Assembly (NCBI GenBank): GCA_030762175.1
Contig: CM060833.1
Coordinates: 9,010,501 to 9,074,500, forward strand
From: Metallyticus violacea
Lineage: Eukaryota; Arthropoda; Insecta; Mantodea; Metallyticidae
Direction: 5' to 3'
Length of the DNA stretch: 64,000 nucleotides
Every line of letters begins with the position of its first letter. Within the stretch, counting starts at the first letter, position 1. Below, piece by piece: positions 55,101-61,100 of this stretch. The notes under the pieces were generated by a model. The model was not told the DNA's origin, searched no databases, and saw nothing but the letters and a program-made list of their open reading frames with translations. The translations under genes were made by a program, and so were the position numbers.

Positions 55101-58100
55101 TCCTTATTGTTCCTATGAGATGCGCGCACGCATGTGTGTGTGTGTGCAGGGGCTTCTAGAATATGTCCTTATTGTTCATATGAGATTTTGCATCTCAGCA
55201 TATATACGTGCCACAGCCAACCATGCTTTATATGTGTTGTGCTAAGCACACGCCAAACTCTAATTTTCATATTATAAAGAGGGGTTTCTTCTATACAATT
55301 TTTTACCGCCAGGGGTGGCCGAGGGCATTAAGATACCGACTCGTGAGTAGGAGGTCTGAAGTTCAAATCCACCAGGACCGTCCTCCCTGATTGAGGTTTT
55401 TTCCAGGTTTTCCTCAGTCCTCATAAATGGCAAATGCCAGGGAGGTATCCAAAATTTAGGCATACTGTCCTAAAGGTGTATATTGAGAGAATTCTTCACG
55501 GTATGTTCCAAAGCCTGCTTCTCCATTTTTAAGAGATCCATCTGTATATACTCTACACCATGTATCATTTGGATAATAGCTGTTTATAGTACTAAGTTTT
55601 GCCAATCTTTATACTTCAGGTCATTTTTCTTGGTGACCATTGTATCCAGATTTGGTTTCATGCTGATATCTATATATTGTAAAGGGTCAGTAGGTATAAG
55701 GCAGGTTTAGTGCTTATTTTTTTTAAATTTTGTCTAAAACTTCTTTCTGTATATAATTTTTGAAAGTCTGCTGGGTGCTGTCAGGAATATGAAACCCATA
55801 TATTCCTGTGTTGATTACTTTAATATCTGTCCCAGGAGAAAGAAGGTCATAAAGTAAAAAAAAAAAAAAATGTTTCCTTTATAGCTTTCCCCCTTCCAAA
55901 GAAACCAGTATTTACTCTTTGATTTAATTTTTTGTCATCAAAACACTCTTAATGCTTCACTTACTTGTCATAAAATGTGGTACATGTTTCGAAGACGTTC
56001 GTCTTCATCCTCGGCCACGGGATGACTGATTGGAGACTCGATTGCACTTTTTGATGTAAGGTTTTGCCCTGGTGGTACTTTAATCTCTTTTTTCAAATTG
56101 TAAAAATTAACGTTAAAGTTACCGTTATTATCGGAGTTCTCCATTTTGTCATAATGTGTTCCTGTCGGTTCGAAGACCTATAACTTATTTAAAAATTATA
56201 TATGGAACTACTCCCTTATATAGATATAGTCTGATGGTTCTTTTTATGTTTCACAGATTTGCACAGCTAAAACAACAGTTAGAGTTGAAAACTCATGAAG
56301 TTGAGCTTGTACGCCACCGATTGCAACAGACAACACATCATCAACATAAAGAGGAAGTTGAAGCCTTAGAGGCCAAAGTTGGTAAGCGATTCTGTTTTTA
56401 TTTGGCCAGTAAATATATTTTACTGGTCAAATAAAAACATTTTTATAACCTTTTACATTACCATCATCTGTTGGTAATGTAAAGGGCTGAAGCTTTAAAA
56501 GTTTAAATGCCTAAAACATATAGTAAAAATCACATTTTTGATAAAAGAAATATATCACATTATTTTATGGATTCGTAAGATTTATAAACACACAAAATTT
56601 GATAAAAATTTGAGCATTTCTCCTGTAGGGCTCCCATGAGCTGACATGGTTTGTAACTAAAGATTGATACTCAAATAAGTGTACTTACGAAGCTGTTGAC
56701 AATGGAGTGGTATATATATAAACAATGTATACAGTTTTTTTCACACTAACTCCATTCACTTACATAAATTTGGAACATATGTTTCGGGAGCGATCCCTCC
56801 CATCTTCAGCCTGTTGACAAACTGTCATTAAACGTGGCGGTTGGGTCTCTTGATGTTCTTGTGGCAGCATCTGTTGGTATTATTAGGAATTTGCTGAGTT
56901 CATCCAATGGAGGGATATCGAAATTCATCAAATTATCCTTATTTTTTGTAATGAAAATGTTTTCCCAAGTGGAAAGTTCTATTGCATTATGAAGTTGTTT
57001 AAGTAGTTTTATCTCTGATTTAATTTCATGATTTTTATTCCAAAAGTGTGCTGCTATTGCTGATTTATCAATTTGTTTTAAGCGAATATTTCTAAAGTGT
57101 TCTTTTTTCCGGATTCCCAAATTCCTCTTCGTTTTTCCAATGTATTTTTTGTCGCACTCTGCACATTCTATTTCATAAATACCTGACTTTTGTTCTGTTG
57201 GCATGTAGTCCTTTACTCTGCAACCTAATAAGTTCTTTATATTAAAATTGTTCTTTGGGGCTAACATAATTCCTTGTTCTTTGAATATCTTTTTGAACTT
57301 ATTGTGCCAAAGAAAGATACAAATTCAAAAGTTTCACATACCACCCAATTTATCACAATAAGTTCAAAAAGATATTCAAAGAACAAGGAATTATGTTAGC
57401 CCCAAAGAACAATTTTAATATAAAGAACTTATTAGGTTGCAGAGTAAAGGACTACATGCCAACAGAACAAAAGTCAGGTATTTATGAAATAGAATGTGCA
57501 GAGTGCGACAAAAAATACATTGGAAAAACGAAGAGGAATTTGGGAATCCGGAAAAAAGAACACTTCAGAAATATTCGCTTAAAACAAATTGATAAATCAG
57601 CAATAGCAGCGCACTTTTGGAATAAAAATCATGAAATTAAATCAGAGATAAAACTACTTAAACAACTTCATAATGCAATAGAACTTTCCACTTGGGAAAA
57701 CATTTTCATTACAAAAAATAAGGATAATTTGATGAATTTCGATATCCCTCCATTGGATGAACTCAGCAAATTCCTAATAATACCAACAGATGCCGCCACA
57801 AGAACATCAAGAGACCCAACCGCCACGTTTAACGACAGTTTGTCAACAGGCTGAAGATGGGAGGGATCGCTCCCGAAACATATGTTCCAAATTTATGTAA
57901 GTGAATGGAGTTAGTGTGAAAAAAACTGTATACATTGTTTATAAAGATTGATAGTTATGTGCAAGTCTTTAAAATTTTATTGCTCAGTTATTTACGGATT
58001 ATGGATGTTGGTTTCTGTTGCAGCTGATCTTAAAGAGAAGTTGAAGCAAGGAAAAATTGTGCAAAATAATAACAACAAAAAGGCGAAAGAAATAGAATTC

Positions 58101-61100
58101 AAGCTGAAAAATTCCAAGCAACTTCAAGAACAAGCAATAAAAGATGCTGAAAATGAAATGAACAGGTTAAAAAAGAAGTCAGAAGAAAGCAGAAAGCAAT
58201 GGAAGCAAAGAGAACAGGTGAGATAGGTGTTGAGTTATACAGATATTCAACTGTTTTACAAACATATGCAGAGGAAATAGCTTTTTAACACAATCAGTAC
58301 CAGTTTCTCAGCAGGCCATTTAAATGCCTGGAGCAGCTTTTTAATGCCACTTCCAACCTCTATACATCCCTTCATAAAATTTATCACTGAGTCTCTGTAA
58401 AATAGGTTTAATTTTATGTAGTCTGCCTGTATTATTACTGCTCTTGCTTATATGGAGAAACGAAAGAATGTGAAGAAAGCATAATTAAAAAAATTGGTGT
58501 TTCAAAAATGGGTCTGCAATGCAGTACATTTTTAAATCTTGTTTCTGAACAATGCCTGTGATGAAATCAATGCTATAAATATCTTTAGTTCAGAAACATC
58601 TGCTGGTTTCCAGGTCTGCATTATTGAATTTTTTCATGAAAGGCTGCAGTGCTGTATTTATCATTTGACTTTCAGATTTGTCTGCCACTCCCCCTGCATC
58701 CCCCAAATATAAACAATAATCATTACATTACATAAACCATGATTTCCCTTTCATTGTCTAATTGAATATTGCCTGAAATAGATGTAAATGGTGGGATATT
58801 TGGGCAATAACTAGGATAAATATTGGTACTTAGAAAGCCGTTGACAATAGAAGGTAATATATCCTGAACTTAGGTATTCATTTTTTTACACCGAACTCCA
58901 TTTACTTATATAAAATAAGATGTGTTTCGGAAGAATCTCTCCCATCTTCAGTTGCTCACTGAACCGCCATTACTCGAAACGATGGCTAGACACCCGGAAG
59001 TTCCTGTTGGCATCTATTGGCTGAAGTAGGAAATGGGTGAGTTCATCTATAGGAAGAAGTTCATTAGGTTTTCTTTATTTTTGTTAATATGAAAATTTTT
59101 TTCCATATTTTTTTCCCCAACTTTTTTCATTTCATAACTTGGCTTGGCTGATTTTTGGTAGCCTGGCATTTTTGGAAGGAACAATGTAATATTAACAGAA
59201 ATCCCAAACTACTTAAAAATATTACAGGAAATACAGAACTTAGAGTCTGGGAAAACGTTTATGTATGGAAGAACAAAAATAATGTTTTTAATTTTGAAAT
59301 CCCACCAAGTGACATCTTAATACAGAAGTATATCCAACCACCGCCAGAGACAAACCAAACCACCACGAAGAACAAGACTGGCAGTCGATCTGGAACTGAA
59401 GATGGGAGCGATTATCTCCAGAAACTTAGTTTTCCTTTTTTAAAATATTAGTGATGTATTACAAATTCAATTCACTCATTTTAAATTCTTAGTATTAAAC
59501 ATCACTGTTACAAAAGTCCACCATATTTAACTTATATATTTCTTAATTAGCGTCAAAGATAATGAGTCCTTGGTTAATACTGATTTCAATGTTTCTCTGA
59601 GGTCTGAATCATTCCTAAGTATGAAAATTCCTTCACAATCTGTATCTCCCTCCGCAACCACTTCTCAACGGCGAAGTAATAAATATAATGTTGATATAGA
59701 GTTGGTTTAGTGACACTTAACTTCACTTATTACTTGGTTTTTTTAATTGGACATGTTTTGGCAAACATTTGTTCCATCATCAGCAGAAGACCAGCTAGTA
59801 GAAACATTCTCTGTAGGCAGTCAGAGAAATTTATTCAACATATTCAATGTCAATGTCTCAAAGTTCATGAGGCAGTATTTATTTTTAATGATGTAAATTT
59901 TTTCCACGTCGTTAGTTCCAAAGGGCTACAAGTATGTTTCAATAAATTTTTTTGTATTAATTTTATGGTTTTTGACCAAATGTGGGCTGCCACTGCTGAT
60001 TTCTTTATCTTAATTTATATTTCTGAAATGTTCTTTGGTATGGGTTCTGAAAAATACAAAAAGAAATTTAGAAATCCATACCAAAGGACATTTCAGAAAA
60101 ATCTTTTACAAACAGAGAGGAATCAGCAGTAAAGCCCACTTATGCTTTTAAAACAAAATATGAAATTTATACAAAAAAAAAATTAAAATACTTATAATAC
60201 TGTGGAATAAACCAGATGGGAAATAACTTATATCATCAGAAATAAAAACCGCATCAGAAAGTACTAGAGACTAATGTTGAATATGTTCAACAAATTTCTC
60301 TAACTGCCTACAGAGTATGTTTCTCTCAATTGGTCTTCTGCTGACAATCAGAGTGAATGTTTCCGAAACATGTCCAATTAAAAACCAGTTATATAAAGTA
60401 TAAATGTCATCAAACCAAATCTGTATCAACATTAGATCTTAACATATTTGAATTTATGCTTTGTAGTAAGTTCTCTTGGCATCCATTTCTCACGCATTTT
60501 TTAGAAACTTGAATTTGTCTGAATGATTTATTAGGCAGTACTATCATTTAATCTGTAGAGGAACACTACCTCATGATGGCTACTTGCCAGTTTGCAAGTA
60601 CCATCTCTTGGCCTAGCTGAAACTTCTCATTATTGGTAGAGATTGACAGGCATCCTTCTCTCTCTTTGTGTGTCACACTTTTAAGTTTCCACATCCACTC
60701 GTACACACTTCTACACAGAAGAGCATACTGCCCTTTATTGTTTTGAAAGCCTCTGATGAATTTCAGCCCTGACACACCTTCAAATCAGAGGATTCAGATT
60801 ACTGCTTTTTGTTCCTCCTTGGGGTACACAGCTAGCAGAATGTATTTTTACACTGTCACAGTAGCAAGGAAATGGCGCTGTCTAGGTCACACTTTGATCG
60901 TGTAACCACAGTAGTACCAACTCTTAAGTATGCATGCACAGAAAGCAGTGACTTATGTATATAGTGTTTTTAAGGAAATATTTCAGGTCTTAAGTTTAGG
61001 ATACCACCTCTACATTTGCCATAATGAGGACTGAGAAACCTGGAAATAACCAGTCAGGGAGGACATCCTGATGGGAATTGAACTCCAGACCTTCCGCTCA

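Larger units (their letters stand above)
56670..57942. mobile_element. Palindromic Penelope-like element, nearly intact (intron 15)
   Basis: Arms 56717-57306 (minus) and 57354-57943 (plus) are 590-bp inverted repeats around a 47-bp loop. By eye they differ at only two sites (near 56828 and 56867 with partners 57832 and 57793), both silent. Each arm has a 153-codon open frame for the same protein (57267-56806 and 57393-57854), a GIY-YIG endonuclease. AAAGATTGATA (56659-56669 and 57943-57953) flanks the unit as a target-site duplication. A 47-bp non-palindromic lead is on the left only. There is no RT. The right end is about 80 bp before exon 16. Confidence 0.9.

Noticed and set aside
57393..57854. 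Host gene for a GIY-YIG nuclease
   Set aside because: It is duplicated in the inverted arm, sits between target duplications, and decayed relatives are scattered through the window; it is mobile-element coding.
56670..57942. Assembly foldback artefact
   Set aside because: Considered because the arms are almost identical. A flanking duplication, a non-palindromic left lead and a second, deleted copy at 14434 with its own duplication favour a real insertion, though long reads would settle it.
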